Shown here one piece after another: positions 51,143 through 60,323 of a stretch of DNA of 64,000 nt. Both the position numbers and the translations under genes were made by a program. The notes beneath the pieces are model-generated. The model did not search any database, was not told where the DNA came from, and saw only the letters and a program-made list of their open reading frames with translations. Each line of letters starts with the position of its first letter. Positions within the stretch are counted from its first letter, which is position 1. Origin of the DNA: CAYXVJ01 sp050309435 (GTDB taxonomy: Bacteria > Bacillota > Clostridia > Saccharofermentanales > Fastidiosipilaceae); assembly GCA_050309435.1 (NCBI GenBank), contig JBNRMJ010000003.1, forward strand, positions 1 through 64,000. The letters run 5' to 3'.

Positions 51143-53620
51143 TTAACTTCGTCGAAGGATCCGCTTGATTCCGCTCATGAGCCTCGCCCAATAGCCCTTC
51201 TTGATCCAATCTTGAACCATAAAGTCAAAAAACATATACAGTAAAATCGTCGCCGGAATAAAGGCGACGGCCAGTTTGAACAAACGCCGGTTCATGGGCA
51301 GGGTCCGAAGGATCCAGGGGAATATGATCAAGGCCGCGATAAAGGCAGCGAGACTCAGCAGGATCATAGCTATACGCCCCAGATCAAAGGGAACACTGAC
51401 ACGAAAGAGCGTGATTAAAGCGATGGCTCCGACGATCAAGAGCGAGACGGTAGAGATATCATCGTAGGTCCAGCCCCTTAGTGCGGCTGCAATCTGAACG
51501 GTAATCCAGCTTACGATAATTGTCAGAGCCGGTATCGTTACCTGAGGTAAAACATTGGCCAGAAATTTACCCGAAACGCGGGCGCGGTTGGGTTTTAGCG
51601 CCAGGAAGAAAGAAGGAATACCAACCATCAAGGTGTTGATCAGGGTTCCCTGAACCGGGTACAAAGGATAGATGAGCGGGAAAACCACCATTAAAATGGC
51701 CATGGCCGTGGCATAGAAGGTTTTGACCAGAAAAAGGATCGCAACCCGCTGGATATTATTGATGACACGTCTTCCTTCGTACACGGCCTTCACCATGGAG
51801 GATAAGTTGTTGTTTAAGAGAATGATATCGGCCACAGCCCGGGCCGCGTCGCTGCCGGCTGCCATCGCGACCGAGCAGTTCGCTCCCTTCAGAGCCAGAA
51901 CATCGTTCACGCCATCACCGGTCATGCCGACCTGGTGGCCCGTTTTCTGAAGCGCCATCAGGAGTTGATGCTTCTGATAAGGAGACACACGGGCAAAAAC
52001 ATTATTCTCCTCGACCAGACTCGAGAGATCGGTTTGATCGTCGAGAAGACTCATATCGACGGCTTTTTCGGCGTTCCGGATGCCGACGCGTCTGGCGACC
52101 GATGCCGTGGTCAGCGGATTATCACCGGATATGATTTTCAAAGCTACATTCTGGCTATGGAAATAATCCAGGGTTTCAACGACGTCCGGTCGTATCTGAT
52201 CCACCAGTACCAGGAGGGCCAGAGGCGTAAGGCCGGCGGGTAAAGCGGGAGCCTGATCGACGCTTGCAGGTTTTACTCCGGGAAAATCCTGCGTGCTATG
52301 CGCCAGAACCAAAACACGTTTACCGTCTGCCGCGATCAGGTCGTGTCGCTCACGGACTGCATCTGCCAAAGCTTCGTTTTGAAACACAAACTCGACGGCT
52401 CCGATGACGTAACTGCCACGATTATCAAAGCATACGGCAGAGTATTTTCGCTCAGAAGAAAACGGAATAGTGGCTTTCATGCTCCAGGGCGTTTGATCTT
52501 TGTATGAGTTTTCGAGTTTAGCCGAGGCGAAACGATTTAAAGCATCCTGAGTCGAACTGATGCCCTCTTGTCCGAAAACGCGGCATAAATTGAGGAGCGC
52601 GATTTCGGCATCCTCGACTAATTTACTCTCATCGAGCAAGATGATATCTTCTACCTCGATTTCTCCCGTGGTGATGGTGCCGGTTTTATCAAGGCAAAGC
52701 ACATCGATCCGGGCCAGAGATTCGATCCCGGATAAAGTCTGGGCCATGGTATGATGACGGGCCAGCACCACGACACTGACCGCCAGCGCCATCGTCGTGA
52801 GCAAGACCAGTCCCTCGGGTATCATGCTGACCAGGTTCGAGACGGTCGTGACGACAAGCGTTTCGCTATCCATACCGGCATCGAAGAGGATGCCGTTCAA
52901 GATTAAGAGCAGGCCCAGCGGTAAAATAATTTTCGCAACTCCCCGCACCAGCCGCTCCATTTCGGCTACCAGCATGGACTCGGCTTTTTTCTCTTTTTTC
53001 GCCTCGTCGAAGATGCCTTTCGCATAAGTGTGCTGACCGATTTCAACCGCCCCGGCCCGGCAGTAACCGGCTAGAACCACGCTGCCGGCCAGCAGCGTGT
53101 CACCCGGCTCTTTATTGATGGCCCGGGATTCTCCCGTGAGCAGGGATTCGTCAACTTCCAGTCCCGTCGTATCAAGGACTTGGGCATCGACGCTGAGCTG
53201 ATCGCCGCGCTTCAGAAAGAAGATATCGTCTTTAACGATCTGATCGACGGGGATATTTTTCTTTTCGCCGTTTCTAAGGACCGTGACTTCCTTTTGAGTC
53301 AGAATATTCAGTTTATCGACCACGCGTTTGGCCCGGATTTCCTGAACGATACCCAGAGCCGAGTTCCAGAATACGACACCCATAAATGCCAGATTAGCCC
53401 ATAAACTCGGATTTCGAATCGCGAAAATAACGACCGCCGATGCGAGGATGGCGTTAAAGAAATTGAAAAACGTCAGCGTGTTTGCTTTTATGATCTGAGC
53501 GTAACTGCGACTTTCGGGGCCGGTGTCATGATTAATATCACCGGCTTCGACGCGTTGTCTTACTTCATCTTCGGTCAAACCGTTGATAAGGTAGGAATCA
53601 TTGACGTCGACGCTGTTCAT
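51143..53620 (-). CDS. P-type cation-transporting ATPase, CtpE-like
   Basis: 825 residues. The phosphorylation site is CLDKTGTITTGEIE (about residue 310), preceded by the M4 motif SMIPEGLVLL; the TGES motif is in LLTGESRAIN; the hinge reads MTGDGVNDVLALKGANC. It has about ten membrane helices. The PEGL motif instead of CPC/CPx excludes heavy-metal P1B pumps and points to a P2-like Ca2+ or related ion transporter; CtpE-type proteins in Actinobacteria import calcium. The ion here is not certain. It overlaps no gene and lies one base after the dCMP deaminase stop, so the two share a transcript. Confidence 0.92.
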   Translation of the reverse strand: MNSVDVNDSYLINGLTEDEVRQRVEAGDINHDTGPESRSYAQIIKANTLTFFNFFNAILASAVVIFAIRNPSLWANLAFMGVVFWNSALGIVQEIRAKRVVDKLNILTQKEVTVLRNGEKKNIPVDQIVKDDIFFLKRGDQLSVDAQVLDTTGLEVDESLLTGESRAINKEPGDTLLAGSVVLAGYCRAGAVEIGQHTYAKGIFDEAKKEKKAESMLVAEMERLVRGVAKIILPLGLLLILNGILFDAGMDSETLVVTTVSNLVSMIPEGLVLLTTMALAVSVVVLARHHTMAQTLSGIESLARIDVLCLDKTGTITTGEIEVEDIILLDESKLVEDAEIALLNLCRVFGQEGISSTQDALNRFASAKLENSYKDQTPWSMKATIPFSSERKYSAVCFDNRGSYVIGAVEFVFQNEALADAVRERHDLIAADGKRVLVLAHSTQDFPGVKPASVDQAPALPAGLTPLALLVLVDQIRPDVVETLDYFHSQNVALKIISGDNPLTTASVARRVGIRNAEKAVDMSLLDDQTDLSSLVEENNVFARVSPYQKHQLLMALQKTGHQVGMTGDGVNDVLALKGANCSVAMAAGSDAARAVADIILLNNNLSSMVKAVYEGRRVINNIQRVAILFLVKTFYATAMAILMVVFPLIYPLYPVQGTLINTLMVGIPSFFLALKPNRARVSGKFLANVLPQVTIPALTIIVSWITVQIAAALRGWTYDDISTVSLLIVGAIALITLFRVSVPFDLGRIAMILLSLAAFIAALIIFPWILRTLPMNRRLFKLAVAFIPATILLYMFFDFMVQDWIKKGYWARLMSGIKRILRRS

Positions 53621-53621
53621 T

Positions 53622-54116
53622 TCATGCCTCGACCCGGAAATTGATGGACAAGCCGTCTCGCTCGGGGGTCATGCGGCGGAGATTTACACCGGCTGCTTCG
53701 AACATTCGCTTCGAAGCGATTGTCCCGTCCGTATCGGCATATTTATCGGAGAGATAAACCACCTCGGATATGCCTGACTGGATGATGGCCTTACAGCACT
53801 CGTTACAAGGAAAGAGGGCGACATAAATCGAACAGCCCTTGAGGCTTGTACCCGGCTGGTTTAAAATGGCGTTTAACTCGGCATGGCAAACATAGGGATA
53901 CTTGGTTTCCAGAAATTCGCCTTCTCTGCTCCAGGGGAAATCGTCATCGGAAATGCCGGTGGGCAGACCGTTATAGCCGGTCGAGATAATTTTCTTATCC
54001 GAATTGACGATGCAGGCACCGACTTGCGTGCTCGGATCCTTACTGCGCATGGCAGCCAAAAGAGCCACTCCCATGAAGTATTCGTCCCAACTGATGTATG
54101 CTTCTCTTTTTTTCAT
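53622..54116 (-). CDS. comEB: dCMP deaminase
   Basis: 164 residues from ATG 54116, which has CAGGAGG upstream (the frame opens eight codons earlier). Deaminates dCMP to dUMP for dTMP synthesis. The zinc site is complete: His and catalytic Glu in YVCHAELNAIL, and the two Cys in PCNECCKAI. The Asn/Thr-rich GYNGLPTGISDDDFPW segment is typical of the ComEB/dCMP deaminase group. The next gene on the strand is a P-type ATPase (one base gap). No link in function between them is known. Confidence 0.93.
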   Translation of the reverse strand: MKKREAYISWDEYFMGVALLAAMRSKDPSTQVGACIVNSDKKIISTGYNGLPTGISDDDFPWSREGEFLETKYPYVCHAELNAILNQPGTSLKGCSIYVALFPCNECCKAIIQSGISEVVYLSDKYADTDGTIASKRMFEAAGVNLRRMTPERDGLSINFRVEA

Positions 54117-54322
54117 ATTGCCTCCTGCGGCGTAAATCATCTACGAAATATGCTTATATAGACATTATAATATGTGATTCGTTTCGTGGTAAGAATCGAC
54201 TGCGTTCAATCTTCCCCGACATATAACAGTGAATCTATATTATCTCGAAGAAAAACGCTAAGATAAAGGATATATGATGAAAGATCCCATTTAACCTTGA
54301 TTTTTACCAAAGGAGATAGATA

Positions 54323-55168
54323 ATGTCCACCCATTCAGAACAGGAACTTCAAGCGCGAGCCAGGCTTCGCGAAGCCAAACGGATCGTTGTTAAAGTCGGT
54401 ACCTCGACCTTGACTTATGCCGACGGGGCCGCGGATCTGGAAAATCTGGAGCGAATCTGCCGGGCCCTGGCCAACCAGATGAATCAAGGAAAAGAGATGA
54501 TCCTGGTCTCCTCCGGTGCGATTGCGATCGGAATGAAACGGCTGCGCGAGACGAAACGTCCGACCGGGCTTCCCGAGAAACAGGCGATGGCGGCCATCGG
54601 TCAGGCAGATATGATGAATCTTTACAGCCGTGTTTTATCCGAGTACGGGCATATCGCCGCGCAGATTCTCCTGACGAAAGACGATGTCGATGATCCCGAC
54701 AGCCGCGTGAATATCGAAAATACCTTCGAAGCTCTTCTGGCCAAATCGGTTTTACCCATCGTGAACGAAAACGATACGGTATCGACCAGGGAGCTTTTAC
54801 ATAACGGTTCATTCGGCGATAACGATACCTTGTCGGCAATCGTAGCCGAAATCTGTAAGGCCGATGCCTTAATCCTCTTTTCGGATATCGACGGTCTTTA
54901 TGATCTGGACCCCCATGCCGAGCTCCGGGACGGCGAAGAACCGGCCCGCCTGATCTCGTACATAAACGAGATTACGCCCGAGATCGAAGCCTTGGGCGGT
55001 AAGAGCGGCAGCGATCTGGGAACCGGTGGCATGAAGACGAAAATCCAGGCAGCCAGGCTTGCGAAATCAGCCGGCATCGACATGGTGATTACCCAGGGTC
55101 ACAGGCCCGGCGAACTGGCCGATATCCTCGCCGGACGCCCCGTCGGAAGCTTCTTTTCCGGCCGTTAA
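54323..55168 (+). CDS. proB: Glutamate 5-kinase without PUA domain
   Basis: 281 residues. First step of proline synthesis: phosphorylates glutamate at the gamma carboxyl. Family motifs are present: VVKVGTSTLT (ATP site), LVSSGAIAIG, NENDTVS, FGDNDTLSAIVA, and GTGGMKTKIQAA. It ends shortly after the kinase domain; the C-terminal PUA domain of the E. coli enzyme is missing, as in many Firmicutes. Usually proA follows, but here a terminator and a convergent gene follow. Strong AAAGGAGA before ATG 54323. Confidence 0.93.
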   Translation: MSTHSEQELQARARLREAKRIVVKVGTSTLTYADGAADLENLERICRALANQMNQGKEMILVSSGAIAIGMKRLRETKRPTGLPEKQAMAAIGQADMMNLYSRVLSEYGHIAAQILLTKDDVDDPDSRVNIENTFEALLAKSVLPIVNENDTVSTRELLHNGSFGDNDTLSAIVAEICKADALILFSDIDGLYDLDPHAELRDGEEPARLISYINEITPEIEALGGKSGSDLGTGGMKTKIQAARLAKSAGIDMVITQGHRPGELADILAGRPVGSFFSGR

Positions 55169-55189
55169 AGACTCCATACTTACATAAAA

Positions 55190-55235
55190 GAACCCGCTTT
55201 CAGGAAACCGGATCACGGCTCTCGAAGCGGGTTTA
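55190..55235. terminator. Bidirectional terminator after proB and PBP genes
   Basis: AACCCGCTT (55191-55199) pairs with AAGCGGGTT (55225-55233), long loop, T-rich on both sides. It lies between two convergent genes. Confidence 0.75.
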
Positions 55236-55254
55236 CTTTATTTTGTGATGAAAC

Positions 55255-58038
55255 TTAGGGAGCGGCCGTTGTTGCAGTGCTTGTCGTCGCGGCAGTGGTC
55301 GTTGTCGTCTCGCTGCTTGCAGGAGTCGTTGTCGTCTGAGACGTCTCGCCAGAAGGAGCGGTCGTGGTCGAAGCGGGCTCGGTTTCTTCGTTATCGCCCG
55401 CCTCGTCTTCGTTCTCGTCAGGCTCTTCACGGCTCTCTTCCTGCTCTTCCGTATGATTATGGAGCGAACAGTCTTCGGTCGGGGTCAGCGGATGACCGTT
55501 GACGAAATACTCCGTAATGACGTTGAGCCGATTATCACGCCGGCAGGCTTCGGTCGCAAGCATGCCCGTGTTGACGTCAATCTCCAGGGCGATGATGTTA
55601 CTTGGCATCTCCCAGTCGGCAGCCGGGTAATCCAGCAGCAGGTTATCGAAGACATCGAACCAGATACGCTTGGCGCCTTCGTTATCCGGGCCGGGAATGG
55701 CTCGCGGCGTATCCAGACCATACCAGACGGCAGCTGAGTAATACGGCGTAAAGGCGGCAAACCACTTATCCTTCTGATCGTCCGTCGTACCGGTCTTGCC
55801 GGCTGTTGCGATGATTTCGCCGTTGGCATTCTCCACCATGCCGTAAAGCGCTGCCGAACCGTCGTAGTAGAAGCGGTTGTTCGCGGGAAGAACCGTTTCT
55901 TCCAGAATCTTGCTCATCATGAAGGCCGTATCCGGGCGGTAAACCACCTGGAAATCGGGGCTGTTGGATAATAGCTCGTTGCCGTTGACGTCCAGCACTT
56001 TCGTGTAAGAGTAAGGCTTGGTCCAGAGGCCGCCGTTCGGGAAGACCGAGAAGGCCGAAGCCATTTCGAGCGGCGACATTCCCTGATAGAAACCACCGAC
56101 CGCCATCGAGATCTGAGCCGGGTCGTTGATACGATCGATGCCGACCTTGGCTAAATAGTATCTGGAGTTATCGATACCGATATCCAGCATGACCTTGGCC
56201 GCAGGAACGTTGTTCGAGATCTTGACGGCATTTCGCACCGTCATCTCGCCGCGGTATTCCGGATAATAGGCGTTTCGCGGATAAGGCGTATCCGGGTTGT
56301 CCGGATCCAGATAGACCATTTCGTCGTTGATAATCGTGGCACCGGTAATCTTGTTCATCTCGATACCGGGGGCATAAACGTTCAGAGGCTTGGTCGAAGA
56401 ACCGGGCTGGCGGGCAATATCGGTCGCGCGATTCATGACCAGGTTGGCTGTTTTCTCGCCGAAACCGCCGCCCATGGCAATTACAGCACCGGATTCGTTG
56501 TCGATAATCGCCATACCCGCCTGAGGCAAGTCGGGCAGGCCTTCGTAACGCGAAGGATCCGCCGCGAAGAGCTCGGGCTTGCTAAAGGTCTTGTCGACGA
56601 AAGACTGTACTTTCGCATCGAAGGTGGTGTAGATTTCGACACCGCCGTTGAAGACAATGTTTCTGGCCGCCTGCAGGGTGTAACCCTTTTGTTCCTGCAA
56701 GTCCTTGATGACTTCTTCGTACACATGCTCGGCAAAGTAAGAGTTAATGCTGGTACCGCTGATGGCCGGAGCCGACTGGCGGAAGACCAGTTCGTTATTC
56801 AAAGCCGCTTCGTACTGGGACTTCGTGATCATCATCAGTTCGTACATCTTGGCCAGGACGATACGCTGACGGCGCAGAGCGTTACGCATGCCGGTTTCGG
56901 TACGCGGGTTGTAGATGGACGGGCCCTTGGGAATACCGGCCAGAAAAGCCGCTTCCTCGAGCGTCAGTTCGGAGGCGTTTTTGTCGAAATAGGCCTTGGC
57001 TGCCGACTGGATACCGACATAGGAGTTGGCCATCGGAACCAGGTTCAGATACAGTTCCATGATCTCGTCATCGGTCAGAGCCTGCTTGAGCTGCAGGGCG
57101 TTATACCACTCCTGCACCTTACGCGAAGCCGAAATCTCGTCTTTACCCGTGAGCATCTTGACTGTCTGCTGGGTAATCGTCGAACCGCCGTGAGTCGCGG
57201 TACCGCCGTTGGCAATAGCCGACACTACCGCACTGGCGATACGTCTCGGGTCAATACCGATGTTATCGTAAAAGCGCTCGTCTTCGATCGCGATAAAGGC
57301 CTCGTCGATATAGGTGTGCTTGACCTCGTATATGGAGACATATTCTCTGTCGGTGTTACTGGAACCGGTAGAAATCGAAATAACCTGACCGTCGGCACCA
57401 TACATCGTGGATGTCTGGGAACCTACAGATAAGAGTGTAGGATCGAGTTTGTCGGTCGAGGAGAAGTAAGCCAGAAGCATGCCGCCGCCGACACCCGCGA
57501 CGAAAAAGAGGACGGTAGCCATTACGAGTGCGGTAATCTTAAAGACGCGCCCGATCAGGCGTCCGGCGATCTCGCTGGGCGTCTGAAGGAAGGCGGGACG
57601 AGTCGGCTTGCCGCTCACCCGTTTGCGCAGATTCTTTCTCAAACGCTGCAGTTCGCGCTTATAACGACGACGGTCGGACAAGGAGAGCTGCTGCAGAGCC
57701 TGATTCAAGAGCATATCTTCGCGCTCCTGGCGTCTGACTGCAGAACCCGCGACATAGGCTTCGATCGGAATTTGACCTGCATTTACCGCTTGCGATAGAG
57801 CAGGGTCATTGGCGATGCGGGCCGGTCGGGCATTGTTCTGCGAGCGGTCGGCTTTCAGTCTGGCTGTCTGGCGAGCCGTCTGGCGCTGCTGTTTGGAAAT
57901 GGCCGTGTCGTTTCTGGTGACTTCGTCATGCGTGCGAAAGACCCGGGGCGCATCGGAGCGCCGGATGGGCCGGATATGAGGTTCCTGACCACTCTGTTCG
58001 GAACCATTGAAATTCCCCGTATTGGGTGTATCTGTCAT
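55255..58038 (-). CDS. Class A penicillin-binding protein (PBP1A-like)
   Basis: About 927 residues from ATG 58038, with AGGAGG 12 bases before it; the frame continues 39 codons upstream, which looks non-coding. Order: basic cytoplasmic N-terminus (about 150 residues), a transmembrane helix (about 170-195), glycosyltransferase GT51 (catalytic Glu in IEDERFYDNIGID, then GGSTITQQTVKM), a linker, transpeptidase with SxxK in PGSSTKP, SNN in KISNN, and KTG in AGKTGTTDDQ. It polymerises and cross-links peptidoglycan outside the membrane. The last 60 residues are a Glu then Thr/Ser-rich low-complexity tail (EEQEESREEPDENEDE and a poly-Thr/Ala end), typical of Firmicutes PBPs. Confidence 0.95.
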   Translation of the reverse strand: MTDTPNTGNFNGSEQSGQEPHIRPIRRSDAPRVFRTHDEVTRNDTAISKQQRQTARQTARLKADRSQNNARPARIANDPALSQAVNAGQIPIEAYVAGSAVRRQEREDMLLNQALQQLSLSDRRRYKRELQRLRKNLRKRVSGKPTRPAFLQTPSEIAGRLIGRVFKITALVMATVLFFVAGVGGGMLLAYFSSTDKLDPTLLSVGSQTSTMYGADGQVISISTGSSNTDREYVSIYEVKHTYIDEAFIAIEDERFYDNIGIDPRRIASAVVSAIANGGTATHGGSTITQQTVKMLTGKDEISASRKVQEWYNALQLKQALTDDEIMELYLNLVPMANSYVGIQSAAKAYFDKNASELTLEEAAFLAGIPKGPSIYNPRTETGMRNALRRQRIVLAKMYELMMITKSQYEAALNNELVFRQSAPAISGTSINSYFAEHVYEEVIKDLQEQKGYTLQAARNIVFNGGVEIYTTFDAKVQSFVDKTFSKPELFAADPSRYEGLPDLPQAGMAIIDNESGAVIAMGGGFGEKTANLVMNRATDIARQPGSSTKPLNVYAPGIEMNKITGATIINDEMVYLDPDNPDTPYPRNAYYPEYRGEMTVRNAVKISNNVPAAKVMLDIGIDNSRYYLAKVGIDRINDPAQISMAVGGFYQGMSPLEMASAFSVFPNGGLWTKPYSYTKVLDVNGNELLSNSPDFQVVYRPDTAFMMSKILEETVLPANNRFYYDGSAALYGMVENANGEIIATAGKTGTTDDQKDKWFAAFTPYYSAAVWYGLDTPRAIPGPDNEGAKRIWFDVFDNLLLDYPAADWEMPSNIIALEIDVNTGMLATEACRRDNRLNVITEYFVNGHPLTPTEDCSLHNHTEEQEESREEPDENEDEAGDNEETEPASTTTAPSGETSQTTTTPASSETTTTTAATTSTATTAAP

Positions 58039-58235
58039 GCTTAAATTCATCCTCCTGTAGTCAGATAATAACAAGCAAAGTGACTCTGCGATCACTTCAA
58101 AAAGCGCTGCTTCATCTGTCGGATGCCTGTTTGCGATCGCCGAAGGGCATGGCAAAACAAACGTAAAAAGAGTATTTACATTATATCAGATGAGCTTGAG
58201 GCAATATATAACGTATCGTGAATTAATTCGAAACA

Positions 58236-58718
58236 TCATCCAAGAGATTGCGAGGCCGGATCTATTCCCAATGAAGTCAAAAACACCGATAAGGGAAGAC
58301 GGTTCGCCGTGAAAATCGGCTTTGGCAGTGCATTCGGAGCGAAAAACGCAAGTTCCAGAACCTCGTCGCCGTCCGCCTTCAACTCCCCGGAGAACTCACG
58401 GCAGATAAAAAGGATGTCAATGTTATGCACTTCGTCGCCGTTCGGATAAATGTGGTGCATTTCGGGACCGGAAAAGACATTGAATAGCTCGAGCTTATGA
58501 GCCGACAGGCCGCTTTCCTCGAAAAACTCTCGGGCTGCCGCTTCCTCGACCCGTTCGCCGGGCTCCACGGAACCGCCGCAATAAGCCCAGCTGCCGTCGT
58601 CGCCGCGGCGCTGCAGCAGAAGTTCGCCTTTTTCGTTGATCGCGATTACGCTGGCTCCGCACTGGAGCAGGGGTCTTTTGCCGACGAGGGCTCTTAAGTC
58701 CATGATATATCCGCTCAT
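58236..58718 (-). CDS. Nudix hydrolase
   Basis: 160 residues. The Nudix box GGSVEPGERVEEAAAREFFEES is intact (G-x5-E-x7-REUxEE, about residues 49-71). RRGDDGSWAYCGGSVEPGE is the form seen in small Nudix enzymes acting on nucleoside diphosphate compounds, but no specific substrate motif is visible. Ribosome binding site GGAAAGG. It starts 1 base after the stop of the upstream gene at 58719, so the two are probably co-transcribed. Confidence 0.85.
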   Translation of the reverse strand: MSGYIMDLRALVGKRPLLQCGASVIAINEKGELLLQRRGDDGSWAYCGGSVEPGERVEEAAAREFFEESGLSAHKLELFNVFSGPEMHHIYPNGDEVHNIDILFICREFSGELKADGDEVLELAFFAPNALPKPIFTANRLPLSVFLTSLGIDPASQSLG

Positions 58719-59300
58719 TTAATTGCCTTTCCGTCCGTTCATCCAGGACCACAGAATGCGATTGATTTCCGTGGGGAAATTATCCGGAAGCTTATCTTTT
58801 TTATAGGTAAGAAGCCGAAGTTCGCGTTCGTCTTTCAGGACCACATTCAGTGTCGTGGCCCGGTAGCGGCCTTTCTGACGGTGTTCGGTTTCTTTAAAAT
58901 GACGGACATCATTAAACGACGCGAAGCGGTGGTTCTTGCGTTGGGTATCGAGGAAAATCGTCCGGGCTTCCTGATCGAAGATGACGGCATGATAATAGCG
59001 CAAGAAGAAAATACCGACGTAAAGCAGAATCGTGGCGCCCAGACCGGCAAACATCCGGGGGAAAAGTCCGCTCATCCGAAGCAAAATAGCGGCATAAAGC
59101 GCGATGCCCGTCGCGATTAATACGAAGCCGGTGATTTTACTGCTGCGGCTGGCGGTCTGGCCGCCGAAGACCAAGCGCGTCTCGCTTACTTCCACTTGAG
59201 CGGCGTAAGGGCCGAGCAACGGCTGCAGGGTTCGAATCAGGGGTATATCGGGATTGGGTACGGGTCTGTCGTTCACGGTCATTACCTCTGTAAATATCAT
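58719..59300 (-). CDS. Membrane protein of unknown function
   Basis: 193 residues. Two membrane helices near residues 55-75 and 80-102 (ITGFVLIATGIALYAAILLR and FAGLGATILLYVGIFFL) separate an N-terminal segment of 50 residues from a C-terminal domain of 90 residues that reads like a PH-like or bPH2 domain (YYHAVIFDQEARTIFLDTQR). A start six codons later (ATG 59282) with AGAGGT close to it is an alternative. I do not assign a family. It sits in a minus-strand run with the FUSC, mechanosensitive-channel-like and Nudix genes, which may be one operon. Confidence 0.7.
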   Translation of the reverse strand: MIFTEVMTVNDRPVPNPDIPLIRTLQPLLGPYAAQVEVSETRLVFGGQTASRSSKITGFVLIATGIALYAAILLRMSGLFPRMFAGLGATILLYVGIFFLRYYHAVIFDQEARTIFLDTQRKNHRFASFNDVRHFKETEHRQKGRYRATTLNVVLKDERELRLLTYKKDKLPDNFPTEINRILWSWMNGRKGN

Positions 59301-59327
59301 GCATAGCGCGAAAATATATCGACAAGC

Positions 59328-60320
59328 TTACTTCTCGATGTCGCTCCAGTCAAGGTAAAACGAAGCCTTCAGCGAAAGGAAGTAATGCAAGTCCTCCAGG
59401 ATCTGCAGAAGGCCAGCCCGCAATTCGAACTCCGCCCGTGTCTCTGGTAAGGGCTGCTCGCGGTAGGCAGTCCGGAGTGCTTCCCACTCGCTGAGCAGGG
59501 TAAAGGCATCGTTGTTTTCGGAAAAGTCGGCTGCGATTCGTTCCAGGAATGCGGCCATGTCGAGACTCTGAGGTAAAACCTCGTTTTGATCTTCTGCTCG
59601 TTTGGCGATGTTCTCGAGTACATGAATCTGCTGACGTCTCATCTCGAGGTAAGCGGCGAGATAGCGGGTGTATTGCCGTCGCGTGTTATCCACGAGCTCC
59701 AGCGAAAGCTTTCGGGTGTGTTCCATCTGTTCGTTTAGCGTCTCGAAATCAAGCAGCTTTTCCTCGCCTCTCAAATTGGCCGCAATACGACAAGAAAGAT
59801 CGGCGATGCAGCCGTCCAGTTTGGCCTGTTCCTCGCGGATATAAGGCAGGGTGTGCGGCATGGCCAAATTTAGAAGAATGCCGATGCTCATCCCGACAAA
59901 GAGCAGCCCCGCCTCGTTCAACACAAGCGCCGGCGTTACTTCGCCCCAAACGAGGTAATGAGTCGCCAAAACGGCATTCATGGAAATGGCATCGGTCAGT
60001 TGGAGTAAATTGGCCAGGCCGACAAAAAGCAAGACAAAGAGCCCAAAGCCCGGAGCGTCGAAACCGGCCACAGAGTAGGAAAACCAGAGTAAAAGCGTCG
60101 CCAGCACAAAACCGGCCAAACGCTTCAAGACCAGTTGAATCGTTTCCCGCCTCGTGTTCTGTATGGTCAGGAGAGTAACGATGCCGGCCGAAGGCGCATT
60201 CATCAGCCCAAGAGCAAGCGCGATTATAATCGCTAGACCGGAACCGACAGCGGCTTTCAGGACCTGCGTCAAACGCAAGGTCCTGAAATTGATCTGCTTA
60301 AACACTAAATTATCCCGCAA
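59328..60320 (-). CDS. Aromatic acid exporter (ArAE/FUSC)-like membrane protein
   Basis: 330 residues. The N-terminal half has about six membrane helices (VLKAAVGSGLAIIIALALG, VTLLTIQNTRRETIQL, LFVLLFVGLANLL and others) like the FUSC/ArAE_1 family. The C-terminal half (about 165-330) is a soluble helical domain with many charged residues, typical of the ArAE_1 C-terminal region. Relatives export aromatic acids or are of unknown function; the substrate here is not known. Three bases separate it from the stop of the next gene (60324), so they are co-transcribed. Confidence 0.82.
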   Translation of the reverse strand: MRDNLVFKQINFRTLRLTQVLKAAVGSGLAIIIALALGLMNAPSAGIVTLLTIQNTRRETIQLVLKRLAGFVLATLLLWFSYSVAGFDAPGFGLFVLLFVGLANLLQLTDAISMNAVLATHYLVWGEVTPALVLNEAGLLFVGMSIGILLNLAMPHTLPYIREEQAKLDGCIADLSCRIAANLRGEEKLLDFETLNEQMEHTRKLSLELVDNTRRQYTRYLAAYLEMRRQQIHVLENIAKRAEDQNEVLPQSLDMAAFLERIAADFSENNDAFTLLSEWEALRTAYREQPLPETRAEFELRAGLLQILEDLHYFLSLKASFYLDWSDIEK

Positions 60321-60323
60321 GAA

